Source: JACCYI01 sp963828075 | Lineage (GTDB): Bacteria; Actinomycetota; Thermoleophilia; Solirubrobacterales; Solirubrobacteraceae | DNA length: 64,000 bases | Reading direction: 5' to 3' | Assembly (NCBI GenBank): GCA_963828075.1 | Contig: CAWHDH010000021.1 | Span: 1,922,001-1,986,000, forward strand | In this document: positions 33,621-41,448 of the stretch, one piece after another | Layout of the letters: each line of letters starts with the position of its first letter | Position numbering within the stretch: position 1 is the first letter of the stretch | Notes under the pieces: model-generated | Database searches by the model: none | Told to the model about the DNA's origin: nothing | The model's input: only the letters and a program-made list of their open reading frames with translations | Program-made: the position numbers and the translations under genes

Positions 33621-34939
33621 GCGGCGAGCGCGCGGCGGCCGGCGGCGGCCTCGCGGAGCACCGGGAGGTCGGCCAGGCCGTAGTGCGGGAGGGTGCCGAG
33701 GCGGCGCGCCGCCGGCCAGTCGCTCAGGACGGCCGAGGCGCGGGCGCCCAGCCGGAGGTCGACCGCCGCCGAGCCGGCGGCCGGCAGCAGCAGGACGTCG
33801 GGCAGGGCGTCGAGATCCAGGCCCGTGGCCTGTGCCGCCTGTTCGATGAGGCGCATCAGCGCTTCGCCCTCGAGGCCGGCGCCCCACAGGATGAGTGTGA
33901 CGTCGTCCTCGGGGGAGAACGCCGACGCGTAGGCGGCGAGCAGCTCGGGGCGCTCGCGCACCTCCTCGGCGAGTGCGACGACGGTGAAGTCGCGGGTGTC
34001 GTCGATGACGATGGGGGAGGCGGCGCGGGACTCGGCGACCACGCGCTCGATCAGCGTCGCGAAGGCGCGGTCGTCGAACGGCTCGCCGATGAAGCGCGCC
34101 TTCCACTCGGTGACGGGCGCCTCGCTCGCCGCGGCGACTTGGAGCAGTTCGTCGAGCGGCCCGTCGGCGACGTCGAACGGATAGCGGATGTAGTCGAGGT
34201 AGCGCTCGCCGCGCCGCAGCGTGATCGGCTTCTCGCCGTGCAGCCCGAACATCGGCGGGTGCCCCTGGGCGGTCATCACGGTCGGCACGCCGCGGGCGAT
34301 GGCCAGCGCAGGGAACGTGCCGTCGCCGGCGACGACGGCGTCGGCCGCGTCGATCTCGGCGAACGAGAGGTCGAGCCAGCCCGTGACGTACTCGACTCCG
34401 TCGGCCTTCCACAGGCCGTTCTGCTCGAGCGAGCCGATGTGGCGGACGGTGACGTCCCAGCCGCCCTCGAGCAGCTTCGCGAAGGTCTCGGCGTTGATCG
34501 TCCGGTGCGACTCGGCCATGCTGCCGTCCCCCGCCGGGTGCGTCGGCGCGAAGAGCACCTTGCGGACGTCGCGGCAGGCCTGGAACGGAAGCAGGTCGCA
34601 GTAGGACCAGCCCATCACGTGGGTCGGTGCCGGGTACTCCATCCGGCGCGCGAGCTCGACGTAGCCGGGGGCGAACGCGAGGCTGCCGTCGACCGGGGCG
34701 TAGGGCTCCCACAGGCCGTCGTGGCCGAGCATCGTGCCGGCGCCGTGGGGGTAGAGCAGCACCTTCGCCCCGCCCGCCTTGAAGGCGTCGATGAGGTCGC
34801 GGTACCCGTAGATCGGCGTGTCGAGGTCGATCAGCAGGAGGTCGGCGGGCCCCTCGGTGACCAGCTCGTGCCCCGCGCCCTCGAGCGCCCGCATGAGGCG
34901 CTGGGCGGCGCGGAAGTGATCCTTGACGGCGATCCGCAT
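33617..34939 (-). CDS. Glycosyltransferase-like protein (GT-B-like)
   Basis: The 440-residue protein opens MRIAVKDHFRAAQRLMRALEGAGHELV with DLLLIDLDTPIYGYRDLIDAFKAGGAKVLLYPHGAG. It then has KVLFAPTHPAGDGSMAESHRTIN and ADAVVAGDGTFPALAIARGVPTVM, similar to CDP-glycerol/glycosyl transferases with GT-B folds. The last 130 residues are an additional domain (DVTLILWGAGLEGEALMRLIEQA). It is the last gene of the CHAP-GT2-GT4 run, 4 nt from its neighbour, suggesting a role in glycosylating flagella or another surface structure. Confidence 0.62.
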   Translation of the reverse strand: MRIAVKDHFRAAQRLMRALEGAGHELVTEGPADLLLIDLDTPIYGYRDLIDAFKAGGAKVLLYPHGAGTMLGHDGLWEPYAPVDGSLAFAPGYVELARRMEYPAPTHVMGWSYCDLLPFQACRDVRKVLFAPTHPAGDGSMAESHRTINAETFAKLLEGGWDVTVRHIGSLEQNGLWKADGVEYVTGWLDLSFAEIDAADAVVAGDGTFPALAIARGVPTVMTAQGHPPMFGLHGEKPITLRRGERYLDYIRYPFDVADGPLDELLQVAAASEAPVTEWKARFIGEPFDDRAFATLIERVVAESRAASPIVIDDTRDFTVVALAEEVRERPELLAAYASAFSPEDDVTLILWGAGLEGEALMRLIEQAAQATGLDLDALPDVLLLPAAGSAAVDLRLGARASAVLSDWPAARRLGTLPHYGLADLPVLREAAAGRRALAA

Positions 34940-34943
34940 CGCG

Positions 34944-36044
34944 CTAGGAGGCCCGGACGAGCGGGACGGCGGGCGGTGCGGTGAACGCATCGGGGGCGAC
35001 GGTGCCGCCGGCGGCCTCGATGATCGCGGTGGCCCAGCTCGGTGCCATCGCCTCGATCGAGCGGTGCTCGGCGACGTACGCCTTGGCGGCGGCACCGACC
35101 TTCGTCCGCAGCTCGGCGTCGGACACCAGCAGCTCGAGCAGCTCGCCGGCCTCGGCGGGGGTGGCCGCGTGGAAGCCGGTCACGCCGTGCTCGATGTCCG
35201 GGTACACGTCCGGATCCGCGATCACCGGGATCCCGAGCGCGCTGGACTCGAGCCAGCGCAGGTCGCTCTTGCCGCGGAAGAAGTTGCCCTTCCCGGCGGG
35301 TGCCAGCGTGATGTCGAAGTTCGACATCGCGGCGGGATACGTGTAGATCTCCGAGAACGGCACCGTCGCGGCGCGCTCGCCGCCGAACTCCGGGACGAAG
35401 TTCACGGCGGTCGGTGCCCCCACGGTGAGCAGGCAGACCTCGCCGCGCCGGCGCATCAGGGCGGCGACCTCGTCGAGCCACGGCCGCAGCGCCTCACGGT
35501 GCCCGGTGCCGCCGGCCCAGCCGATCGTCACGTGCTCGTGCGGCGGGCGGGTCATCGCGTAGCGCTTGAGGTCGAGGCCGTTGCGGCAGACCCAGACGTT
35601 GTCGTTGAACGTGCGGTAGCGGCGGGCCAGGAACTCCGTCGAGACGATGAGCCCGTCGCAGACGGCCATGCTCAGCTCGTAGGCGTCGACCTGGTCCTTG
35701 CCGAAATGCCCGGAGAAGTCGTGGTCCTCCATCTTGCGGATCGCCCGCACGTAGTCGTCGATCTCGAACAGGACCTTGATGCCGGCGTCCTGCAGCTCGC
35801 GGATCGCGCGGATCCACTTGACGCCGACGGGCTGCTGGAGGACGAGCACCTCGTACTCGAACAGGTTCGCGTAGGCGAGCCGCCGTGGCGACATGCCGGT
35901 CGTCTGCGTGAGGTCGGGCGGATCGTGGACCGCGCCGTACCACTCGCAGCCGAGGGCCAGGGCCGGTAGCGCGCAGCGGTACCACGTGGTGACGGCGCCG
36001 CCACCCTTGCCGAGGAAGAGCGTGCGGGGGAGCGACGGTGTCAT
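34944..36044 (-). CDS. Glycosyltransferase (GT4-like)
   Basis: A 366-residue GT-B enzyme. It has VTTWYRCALPALALGCEWYGA, VLFEIDDYVRAIRKMEDHDFSG, VWVCRNGLDLKRY, VTIGWAGGTGHREALRPWLDEVAAL, and LRWLESSALGIPVIADPDVYPDIEHGVTGF, where the E-x7-E-type retaining motif lies. It starts at ATG 36044 overlapping the GT2 stop (ATGA). It is likely co-transcribed from the sigma-28-type promoter upstream of the CHAP gene, which makes it a candidate for flagellin glycan assembly. Confidence 0.8.
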   Translation of the reverse strand: MTPSLPRTLFLGKGGGAVTTWYRCALPALALGCEWYGAVHDPPDLTQTTGMSPRRLAYANLFEYEVLVLQQPVGVKWIRAIRELQDAGIKVLFEIDDYVRAIRKMEDHDFSGHFGKDQVDAYELSMAVCDGLIVSTEFLARRYRTFNDNVWVCRNGLDLKRYAMTRPPHEHVTIGWAGGTGHREALRPWLDEVAALMRRRGEVCLLTVGAPTAVNFVPEFGGERAATVPFSEIYTYPAAMSNFDITLAPAGKGNFFRGKSDLRWLESSALGIPVIADPDVYPDIEHGVTGFHAATPAEAGELLELLVSDAELRTKVGAAAKAYVAEHRSIEAMAPSWATAIIEAAGGTVAPDAFTAPPAVPLVRAS

Positions 36045-36847
36045 AGGACCTCCGGGGCGTAGGGAGCGAGGTTCGTCCGGCCCCAGCGGCTCCACAGCCG
36101 CTCGATCGAGGTGTCGGTCCACTCCTTGATGGTCGGCGACGGCTTGCTGCGGAAGTACTTCTCGAGGTGGTAGGCGGACGCCGCGGGCTCGTAGACGCAC
36201 TCGAGGCCGGCCTCGAACACCCGCAGGCAGTAGTCGACGTCCTCGAAGATCATCCGGTAGCCCTCGTCGTACAGGCCGACCGAGGCGAGCGTCTCCCAGC
36301 GGATGAACTGCAGCGCGGCGGTGACCGGGCAGCGGTAGGGGACCTGGGCCTCGACGAGGTCGGCCGGGCCGTACTGGAAGCGATGGCCCCAGTCGCGCTT
36401 CAGGAGCGAGAAGTAGATGCCGGCGTGCTGGATCAGGCCGCTGGGGTAGAGCAGCTTCGCGCCGACGACGGCGGCCGGGCGGCCCTGGCTGTCGTCGCGG
36501 GTGCGCATGTGGTCAAGCCAGCCGTGCTGGAAGAACTCGAGGTCCGCGTTGACGAGCACCGCGTCGGCCTCGGCGTCGAGCGCGCGCTCGAGGCCGACGT
36601 TGACGGCCTTCGCGAAGCCGCCGTTCTCGGGCCGGCGGTGGAGCATGAAGCCGAGCTCGTGGATGGCGATCTCGAGCTCGTCGACGAGGTCCTGCGCGGG
36701 GCTGCAGTCGTCGACGACCATCACGACGGTGTTGGCGCTGTCGGTCGTGGTCCAGAGGGAGACGAGGCAGCGCAGGACGACCTCGAGCTCCTCGCGGGTG
36801 CGCAGGAAGTTCGGGACGATTGCCAGGGTTGGACGGACGGATTCCAT
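36041..36847 (-). CDS. Glycosyltransferase family 2
   Basis: The 268-residue GT-A protein has VMVVDDCSPAQDLVDELE, RPENGGFAKAVNVGLERAL and the metal-binding VLVNADLEF (DxD position). It continues with VVGAKLLYPSGLIQHAGIYFS, GYRMIFEDVDYCLRVFEAGLE and a C-terminal basic tail. ATG 36847 is preferred over an upstream in-frame start because AAAGGAA lies 4-5 nt before it. It follows the CHAP gene by 39 nt and overlaps the GT4 gene. Confidence 0.85.
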   Translation of the reverse strand: MESVRPTLAIVPNFLRTREELEVVLRCLVSLWTTTDSANTVVMVVDDCSPAQDLVDELEIAIHELGFMLHRRPENGGFAKAVNVGLERALDAEADAVLVNADLEFFQHGWLDHMRTRDDSQGRPAAVVGAKLLYPSGLIQHAGIYFSLLKRDWGHRFQYGPADLVEAQVPYRCPVTAALQFIRWETLASVGLYDEGYRMIFEDVDYCLRVFEAGLECVYEPAASAYHLEKYFRSKPSPTIKEWTDTSIERLWSRWGRTNLAPYAPEVL

Positions 36848-36886
36848 GCGGTTCCTTTCGGCACGTGGGCTCAAGGTCTTGAGCCT

Positions 36887-37522
36887 TCAGCCGAGGCGCA
36901 CGTAACCCACGGCGCCGCCGCCTCCCGGCGGATGCGTCCGGCGCGCGACCTGGTGCGAGGAGTTGCCCTCGATGGTCTGCACGCTGCCGTCGGGCAGGAC
37001 GTTCTCGACGAGCCCGATGTGCTCGTCCCAGACGATGACGTCGCCGGGCTGCGGAGTGGCGCCGGGGCCGGCCGGCATCGCCTTGCCGGCTCGCTGCGCC
37101 CATGAGTAGAGCGCGTCGACCGAGCCGAAGCCCTGCCCCTGCTCCCCCACGGGGGCGCCCGCCTCGCGAGCGGCCCAGGACACGAAGTACGCGCACCACG
37201 GGTTCACGGCGGAGCCGGCCGTCGCCTGGCGGTACTGGGCGATCCGCGGCGAGTCGTTGGAGCCGGGCGGCTGCTCGGCCTGCCCGACCTCGGCCCGCGC
37301 CGCCTGGAGCATGGCCTGCCCGGCCGGCGTGCCGCCCGCAGCGGGCGCCATCGCTCCGAGCCTCGCGACCGAGGCGGGCATCGGCCCGAGGCCGGCAGCG
37401 GCGGGAGCGACGGCACCCTGGAGGGCGCCGGGGAAGCCGGTCGGGACGGGAGCCGGCGGGGCCTTCGGCGCGAAGGTCGACTGCAGCTCGGCGATACGGG
37501 CGTAAACGGCGGTGATGCTCAC
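36887..37522 (-). CDS. CHAP-domain peptidoglycan hydrolase, flagellum-associated
   Basis: A 211-residue protein. The N-terminus (SITAVYARIAELQSTF) is typical of actinobacterial flagellar lytic proteins; a Pro/Ala-rich linker follows. The CHAP domain (about 70-211) carries the catalytic C110 in NPWCAYFVSWAA and H168 in DEHIGLVENV. It would cut peptide crosslinks to let the rod pass the wall. No signal peptide is seen, so it may be exported by the flagellar apparatus. GTG start; a sigma-28-type promoter lies so close (37532-37558) that the message would be nearly leaderless. Confidence 0.82.
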   Translation of the reverse strand: MSITAVYARIAELQSTFAPKAPPAPVPTGFPGALQGAVAPAAAGLGPMPASVARLGAMAPAAGGTPAGQAMLQAARAEVGQAEQPPGSNDSPRIAQYRQATAGSAVNPWCAYFVSWAAREAGAPVGEQGQGFGSVDALYSWAQRAGKAMPAGPGATPQPGDVIVWDEHIGLVENVLPDGSVQTIEGNSSHQVARRTHPPGGGGAVGYVRLG

Positions 37523-37531
37523 GTGGGTGTC

Positions 37532-37558
37532 TTGTCGGCAGAACGAGCGCGGGCCTTA
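37532..37558 (-). promoter_or_regulatory. Sigma-28-type promoter of the CHAP-GT operon
   Basis: Minus strand: TAAGGCCC, 11 nt, GCCGACAA. It matches the E. coli FliA pattern (TAAAGTTT-N11-GCCGATAA) in spacing and core. The predicted start of transcription is only a few bases before the GTG at 37522. Confidence 0.65.
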
Positions 37559-37565
37559 ACGGCGA

Positions 37566-37587
37566 CGGGCGGCCCGTGGGCCGCCCG
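37566..37587 (-). terminator. Hairpin after flagellin gene 1
   Basis: GGGCGGCCC, 2-3 nt, GGGCCGCCC, starting 30 nt after the flagellin stop. A very stable GC stem without a U-tract. The same GGGCGGCC stem recurs after flagellins 3 and 4. Confidence 0.6.
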
Positions 37588-37617
37588 CGCGTTCGTTCGT
37601 GGATCGAGCGGTGGCGA

Positions 37618-38454
37618 TCAGCCCTGCAGCAGCGACAGCACGCCCTGCGAGCTCTGGTTGGCCTGCGCGAGCATGCTCGTGCCGGCCTGCTGCAGGATCT
37701 GCAGCTTGGAGAAGTTGACCATTTCCGCCGCCATGTCGACGTCCCGGATCCGGCTCTCGGAGGCGACCAGGTTCTCCTGGTAGCTGGCGAGGTTCGTGAT
37801 GCGATTCTCCAGGCGGTTCTGGATCGCGCCGAAAGTCGAGCGAGCGCCGGTCACGTTGGTGAGCGCCTGGTCGATCTCGTCGAGCGAGAGGCCGGACATG
37901 CCGCCGGACGTCGTGACGCCGGCCATGTCGGTGACGCTCTTGGCGCCGACGGCGCTGGTGCCCGCGAGGTCGAACGCGCTGGTGCCGATGATCTCGCCGT
38001 TGGAGGCGCCGACCTGGAACTGGATGCCGCCGCTGCCCGAGAGCAGCGCGATGCCGTTGAACTTGGTCTGGGCGCCGACGTTCTGGATCTCCGTCGCGAG
38101 CTGGCCGACCTCGACCGCGATCGCGTCCTTGTCCGACGAGGACAGCGTGCCGTTGTCGAACTGGACCTTGAGGTCGCGGACGCGCTGGAGCATCGAGGTG
38201 ACGGTGTTCAGCGCGCCTTCCGCCGTCTGCACGAGCGAGACGCCATCCTGCGCGTTGCGCTGCGCCTGGGCGAGGCCGCCGATCTGCGAGCGCATCTTCT
38301 CGCTGATGGCGAGACCGGCGGCGTCATCGGACGCGCGGTTGATGCGATAGCCGGACGACAGCTTCTCCATGGCCTTGGCGGCCTTGGACGCCGTGGCGCC
38401 GAGGTTGCGATGCGCGTTGAACGCCTCAACGTTGTTCTGGATGCGAAGGGCCAC
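37618..38454 (-). CDS. fliC: Flagellin 1 (subtype A)
   Basis: A 278-residue short flagellin made mainly of the D0/D1 helical ends. The N-terminus ALRIQNNVEAFNAHRNLGAT continues with LSSGYRINRASDDAAGLAISEKM; the C-terminus ends RIRDVDMAAEMVNFSKLQILQQ, AGTSMLAQANQSSQGVLSLL. The variable centre has FDLAGTSAVGAKSVTDMAG, shared in type with flagellin 3. It starts at GTG 38454 with AGGAGA 6 nt upstream, unlike the other three (ATG). A sigma-28-type promoter lies at 38520-38546. It is exported and polymerises into the filament, and is the probable acceptor of the nonulosonic acid made nearby. Confidence 0.95.
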   Translation of the reverse strand: MALRIQNNVEAFNAHRNLGATASKAAKAMEKLSSGYRINRASDDAAGLAISEKMRSQIGGLAQAQRNAQDGVSLVQTAEGALNTVTSMLQRVRDLKVQFDNGTLSSSDKDAIAVEVGQLATEIQNVGAQTKFNGIALLSGSGGIQFQVGASNGEIIGTSAFDLAGTSAVGAKSVTDMAGVTTSGGMSGLSLDEIDQALTNVTGARSTFGAIQNRLENRITNLASYQENLVASESRIRDVDMAAEMVNFSKLQILQQAGTSMLAQANQSSQGVLSLLQG

Positions 38455-38519
38455 GTTGGTCTCCTGAGACGGATGAACGGATAAGGCAGGTCCGCCTCGC
38501 GGGTGCCGTTACTTCCGTC

Positions 38520-38546
38520 TATCGACCGTCGTGACGCCAGCCTTGA
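38520..38546 (-). promoter_or_regulatory. Sigma-28-type promoter of flagellin 1
   Basis: Minus strand: TCAAGGCT, 11 nt, GGTCGATA. The same layout and similar boxes precede the other three flagellins. The leader would be about 55-60 nt. Confidence 0.7.
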
Positions 38547-38611
38547 GGAAATCACGCGACCGGGAAACCCGAAGGCCGCCCGATCGCGATCATCCGTCGG
38601 CTACCGCGGTC

Positions 38612-39445
38612 CTACTGGAGCAGCGAGAGGACGCCCTGCGAGCTCTGGTTGGCCTGCGCGAGCATGCTCGTGCCGGCCTGCTGCAGGATCTGCAGCTTCG
38701 AGAAGTTGACCATCTCGGAAGCCATGTCCACGTCGCGGATCCGGCTCTCGGAAGCGATCAGGTTCTCCTGATAGCTGGCGAGGTTCGTGATCCGGTTCTC
38801 CAGGCGGTTCTGGATCGCGCCGAACGTGGCACGCGCCGTCGCCACGTTGCTCAGCGCGCCGTCGATGACGTCGAGGCTGACCGCCGACATGCCGCCGGAC
38901 GCAGTGACACCCGCACGGCTCGTGATGCCGGAGGCACCGCCGGTGGAGGTCGCCAGGTCGTACGCGCTCATGGCGATGGTCTCGCTGTTGTTGGCGCCGA
39001 CCTGGAACGTGATCGAAGCGGTGCCCGCGCTCAGCAGCTGGATGCCGTTGAACTTGGTCTGGGAACCGATGTTCGAGATCTCGGTCGAAAGCTGACCGAA
39101 CTCGACCGCGATCGCGTCCTTGTCCGTAGCGGACAGCGTGCCGTTGTCGAACTGCACACGCAGGTCACGCACGCGCTGGAGCATCGAGGTGACCGTGTTG
39201 AGGGCACCTTCCGCCGTCTGCACGAGGGAGATGCCGTCCTGAGCGTTCCGCGACGCCTGAGCGAGGCCGCCGATCTGGGAGCGCATCTTCTCGCTGATGG
39301 CGAGTCCGGCAGCGTCGTCCGCAGCACGGTTGATCCGATAACCGGACGACAGCTTCTCCATCGCCTTGGCGGCCTTGGCCGCCGTGGCGCCGAGGTTGCG
39401 GTGCGCGTTGAATGCCTCAACGTTGTTCTGGATACGAAGGCCCAT
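38612..39445 (-). CDS. fliC: Flagellin 2 (subtype B)
   Basis: A 277-residue flagellin with conserved D0/D1 ends (GLRIQNNVEAFNAHRNLGAT; RLENRITNLASYQENLIASE). Its centre, SAYDLATSTGGASGITSRAG, defines subtype B, shared with flagellin 4. ATG 39445 is used, not the ATG two codons upstream, because AAGGAGAG sits at proper distance. Start and stop lie exactly 1001 bp from those of flagellin 3. Unlike flagellins 1, 3 and 4 it lacks a clean GGGCGGCC hairpin after its stop. Confidence 0.95.
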   Translation of the reverse strand: MGLRIQNNVEAFNAHRNLGATAAKAAKAMEKLSSGYRINRAADDAAGLAISEKMRSQIGGLAQASRNAQDGISLVQTAEGALNTVTSMLQRVRDLRVQFDNGTLSATDKDAIAVEFGQLSTEISNIGSQTKFNGIQLLSAGTASITFQVGANNSETIAMSAYDLATSTGGASGITSRAGVTASGGMSAVSLDVIDGALSNVATARATFGAIQNRLENRITNLASYQENLIASESRIRDVDMASEMVNFSKLQILQQAGTSMLAQANQSSQGVLSLLQ

Positions 39446-39446
39446 G

Positions 39447-39465
39447 ATCATCTCTCCTTGATGAT
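39447..39465 (-). promoter_or_regulatory. Shine-Dalgarno presented in a hairpin loop, flagellin 2 leader
   Basis: Minus strand ATCATC, loop AAGGAGA, GATGAT: a 6-bp stem with the ribosome site in the loop, directly before the ATG. GGA in a hairpin loop over the Shine-Dalgarno is the arrangement bound by CsrA on flagellin mRNA in Bacillus; here this is inference. Confidence 0.5.
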
Positions 39466-39521
39466 TGGTGTTTGGACTGGGGCCGGGAACGACTCCGTGT
39501 CGGTCCCTCTTACAGCCGAGT

Positions 39522-39548
39522 TGATCGGCGTCGGCTTGAGGAACTTGA
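39522..39548 (-). promoter_or_regulatory. Sigma-28-type promoter of flagellin 2
   Basis: Minus strand: TCAAGTTC, 11 nt, GCCGATCA. It is the closest of the set to the TAAAGTTT-N11-GCCGATAA consensus. Confidence 0.75.
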
Positions 39549-39562
39549 GGTGCTTAAACGCC

Positions 39563-39588
39563 AACGGGCGGCCAGATGGCCGCCCGTT
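39563..39588 (-). terminator. Hairpin after flagellin gene 3
   Basis: AACGGGCGGCC, 4 nt, GGCCGCCCGTT: a perfect 11-bp stem about 25 nt after the stop at 39613. No clear U-tract. Confidence 0.65.
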
Positions 39589-39612
39589 CACGATCCGTCC
39601 TCGTGAGAGGAA

Positions 39613-40446
39613 CTACTGCAGCAGGGAAAGAACGCCCTGCGAGCTCTGGTTGGCCTGCGCGAGCATGCTCGTGCCGGCCTGCTGGAGGATCTGCAGCTTC
39701 GAGAAGTTGACCATCTCGGAAGCCATGTCCACGTCGCGGATACGGCTCTCGGACGCGACCAGGTTCTCCTGATAGCTCGCGAGGTTGTTGATCCGGTTCT
39801 CGAGGCGGTTCTGCACCGCACCGAACGTGGCACGCGCCGTCGACACGTTGCCGAGGGCACCGTCGATCTCGGTCAGGGTCAGACCCGACATCGCCGAGGC
39901 CGTCGCGATGCCGGCCATGTCGGTGACGTCCTTGGCGCCGGTGGCGCTGGTCCCCGCCAGGTCGAACGCGTTGGTGGCGATCGTCTCACCGGACATCGCG
40001 CCCACCTGGAAGCTGATCGAGGCGCTGCCGGTCAGCAGGTTGGTGCCGTTGAACTTGGTCTGCGAACCGACGTTCGTGATCTCGGTCGCGAGCTGGCCGA
40101 CCTCGACCGCGATGGCGTCCTTGTCCGACGAGGACAGCGTGCCGTTGTCGTACTGCACCTTGAGGTCACGGACGCGCTGCAGCATCGAGGTGACCGTGTT
40201 GAGGGCACCTTCCGCGGTCTGCACCAGCGAGACGGCGTCCTGAGCGTTGCGGGACGCCTGGGCGAGCCCACCGATCTGGGAGCGCATCTTCTCGCTGATG
40301 GCGAGGCCGGCGGCGTCATCGGCCGCGCGGTTGATGCGATAGCCGGACGACAGCTTCTCCATCGCCTTGGCGGCCTTGGCGGCCGTGGCGCCGAGGTTGC
40401 GGTGCGCGTTGAAAGCTTCAACGTTGTTCTGAATACGAAGGCCCAT
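39613..40446 (-). CDS. fliC: Flagellin 3 (subtype A)
   Basis: A 277-residue flagellin. The ends are nearly identical to flagellins 2 and 4, but the centre (NAFDLAGTSATGAKDVTDMAG) follows flagellin 1, and DLKVQYDNGTL differs by Tyr at an otherwise Phe position. The start is ATG 40446 with AAGGAGAG upstream; longer in-frame extensions lie in the leader and are not used. It has its own promoter and downstream hairpin, so each flagellin can be expressed singly. Confidence 0.95.
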   Translation of the reverse strand: MGLRIQNNVEAFNAHRNLGATAAKAAKAMEKLSSGYRINRAADDAAGLAISEKMRSQIGGLAQASRNAQDAVSLVQTAEGALNTVTSMLQRVRDLKVQYDNGTLSSSDKDAIAVEVGQLATEITNVGSQTKFNGTNLLTGSASISFQVGAMSGETIATNAFDLAGTSATGAKDVTDMAGIATASAMSGLTLTEIDGALGNVSTARATFGAVQNRLENRINNLASYQENLVASESRIRDVDMASEMVNFSKLQILQQAGTSMLAQANQSSQGVLSLLQ

Positions 40447-40447
40447 G

Positions 40448-40466
40448 ATCATCTCTCCTTGATGAT
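40448..40466 (-). promoter_or_regulatory. Shine-Dalgarno presented in a hairpin loop, flagellin 3 leader
   Basis: Same ATCATC-AAGGAGA-GATGAT structure as before flagellins 2 and 4; the flanking 38 nt are identical to the flagellin 2 leader. Confidence 0.5.
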
Positions 40467-40522
40467 TGGTGTTTGGACTGGGGCCAGAAGCAACTCCGTG
40501 TCGCTTCCTCTTGCACACGCAT

Positions 40523-40549
40523 TGATCGACCCAGCTCGGGCGAACTTGA
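40523..40549 (-). promoter_or_regulatory. Sigma-28-type promoter of flagellin 3
   Basis: Minus strand: TCAAGTTC, 11 nt, GTCGATCA. Confidence 0.72.
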
Positions 40550-40565
40550 CGTGGTTAACGCGAAA

Positions 40566-40587
40566 CGGGCGGCCACATGGCCGCCCG
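40566..40587 (-). terminator. Hairpin after flagellin gene 4
   Basis: CGGGCGGCC, 4 nt, GGCCGCCCG: a 9-bp stem 26 nt after the stop at 40614, followed by GTTTCGCG on the minus strand. Confidence 0.62.
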
Positions 40588-40613
40588 TCCACGATCCGTC
40601 CTCGTGAGAGGAA

Positions 40614-41447
40614 CTACTGCAGCAGGGAAAGAACGCCCTGCGAGCTCTGGTTGGCCTGCGCGAGCATGCTCGTGCCGGCCTGCTGGAGGATCTGCAGCTT
40701 CGAGAAGTTGACCATCTCGGAAGCCATGTCCACGTCGCGGATGCGGCTCTCGGAAGCGATCAGGTTCTCCTGATAGCTCGCGATGTTGGTGATGCGGTTC
40801 TCGAGGCGGTTCTGCACCGCGCCGAGCGTGGCACGCGCCGTCGAGACGTTGCTGATCGCACCGTCGATGACATCGAGGGTGGCGCCCGACATGCCGGCGG
40901 ACGTGGTGACACCCGCGCGGCTCGAGATGCCGGAGGCACCGCCGGTGGAGGTCGCCAGGTCGTACGCGCTCATGCCGATGGTCTCGGAAGCGTTGGCACC
41001 GACCTGGAACTGGATCGAGGCGACGCCCGCGCTCAGCAGCACGGTGCCGTTGAACTTGGTCTGGGCGCCGATGTTCGTGATCTCGGTCGAAAGCTGACCG
41101 AACTCGACCGCGATGGCGTCCTTGTCCGTCGAGGACAGCGTGCCGTTGTCGAACTGCACACGCAGGTCACGGACCCGCTGCAGCATCGAGGTGACCGTGT
41201 TCAGCGCGCCTTCCGCCGTCTGGACCAGCGAAACGCCGTCCTGAGCGTTGCGGGACGCCTGGGCGAGCCCACCGATCTGGGAGCGCATCTTCTCGCTGAT
41301 GGCGAGGCCGGCGGCGTCATCGGCCGCGCGGTTGATGCGATAGCCGGACGACAGCTTCTCCATCGCCTTGGACGCCTTGGCGGCCGTGGCGCCGAGGTTG
41401 CGGTGCGCGTTGAAAGCTTCAACGTTGTTCTGAATACGAAGGCCCAT
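40614..41447 (-). CDS. fliC: Flagellin 4 (subtype B)
   Basis: A 277-residue flagellin. The centre SAYDLATSTGGASGISSRAG matches flagellin 2, giving an A-B-A-B order along the array. The conserved ends are intact. It is the first flagellin downstream of the flhA-flhF-pilZ operon, from which it is separated by its own promoter. ATG 41447 is again preceded by AAGGAGAG within a small hairpin. Confidence 0.95.
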   Translation of the reverse strand: MGLRIQNNVEAFNAHRNLGATAAKASKAMEKLSSGYRINRAADDAAGLAISEKMRSQIGGLAQASRNAQDGVSLVQTAEGALNTVTSMLQRVRDLRVQFDNGTLSSTDKDAIAVEFGQLSTEITNIGAQTKFNGTVLLSAGVASIQFQVGANASETIGMSAYDLATSTGGASGISSRAGVTTSAGMSGATLDVIDGAISNVSTARATLGAVQNRLENRITNIASYQENLIASESRIRDVDMASEMVNFSKLQILQQAGTSMLAQANQSSQGVLSLLQ

Positions 41448-41448
41448 G

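Noticed and set aside
31206..34712. Very long minus-strand open frame (about 1168 codons) across the amidase, GT-B-like and TPR genes
   Set aside because: High-GC antisense shadow: composition is Arg/Ala/Gly/His-rich, no motif, and it covers genes with clear homology on the other strand.
37618..41447. Flagellin phase variation by site-specific inversion
   Set aside because: All four genes point the same way, no invertase gene or flanking inverted recombination sites were seen.
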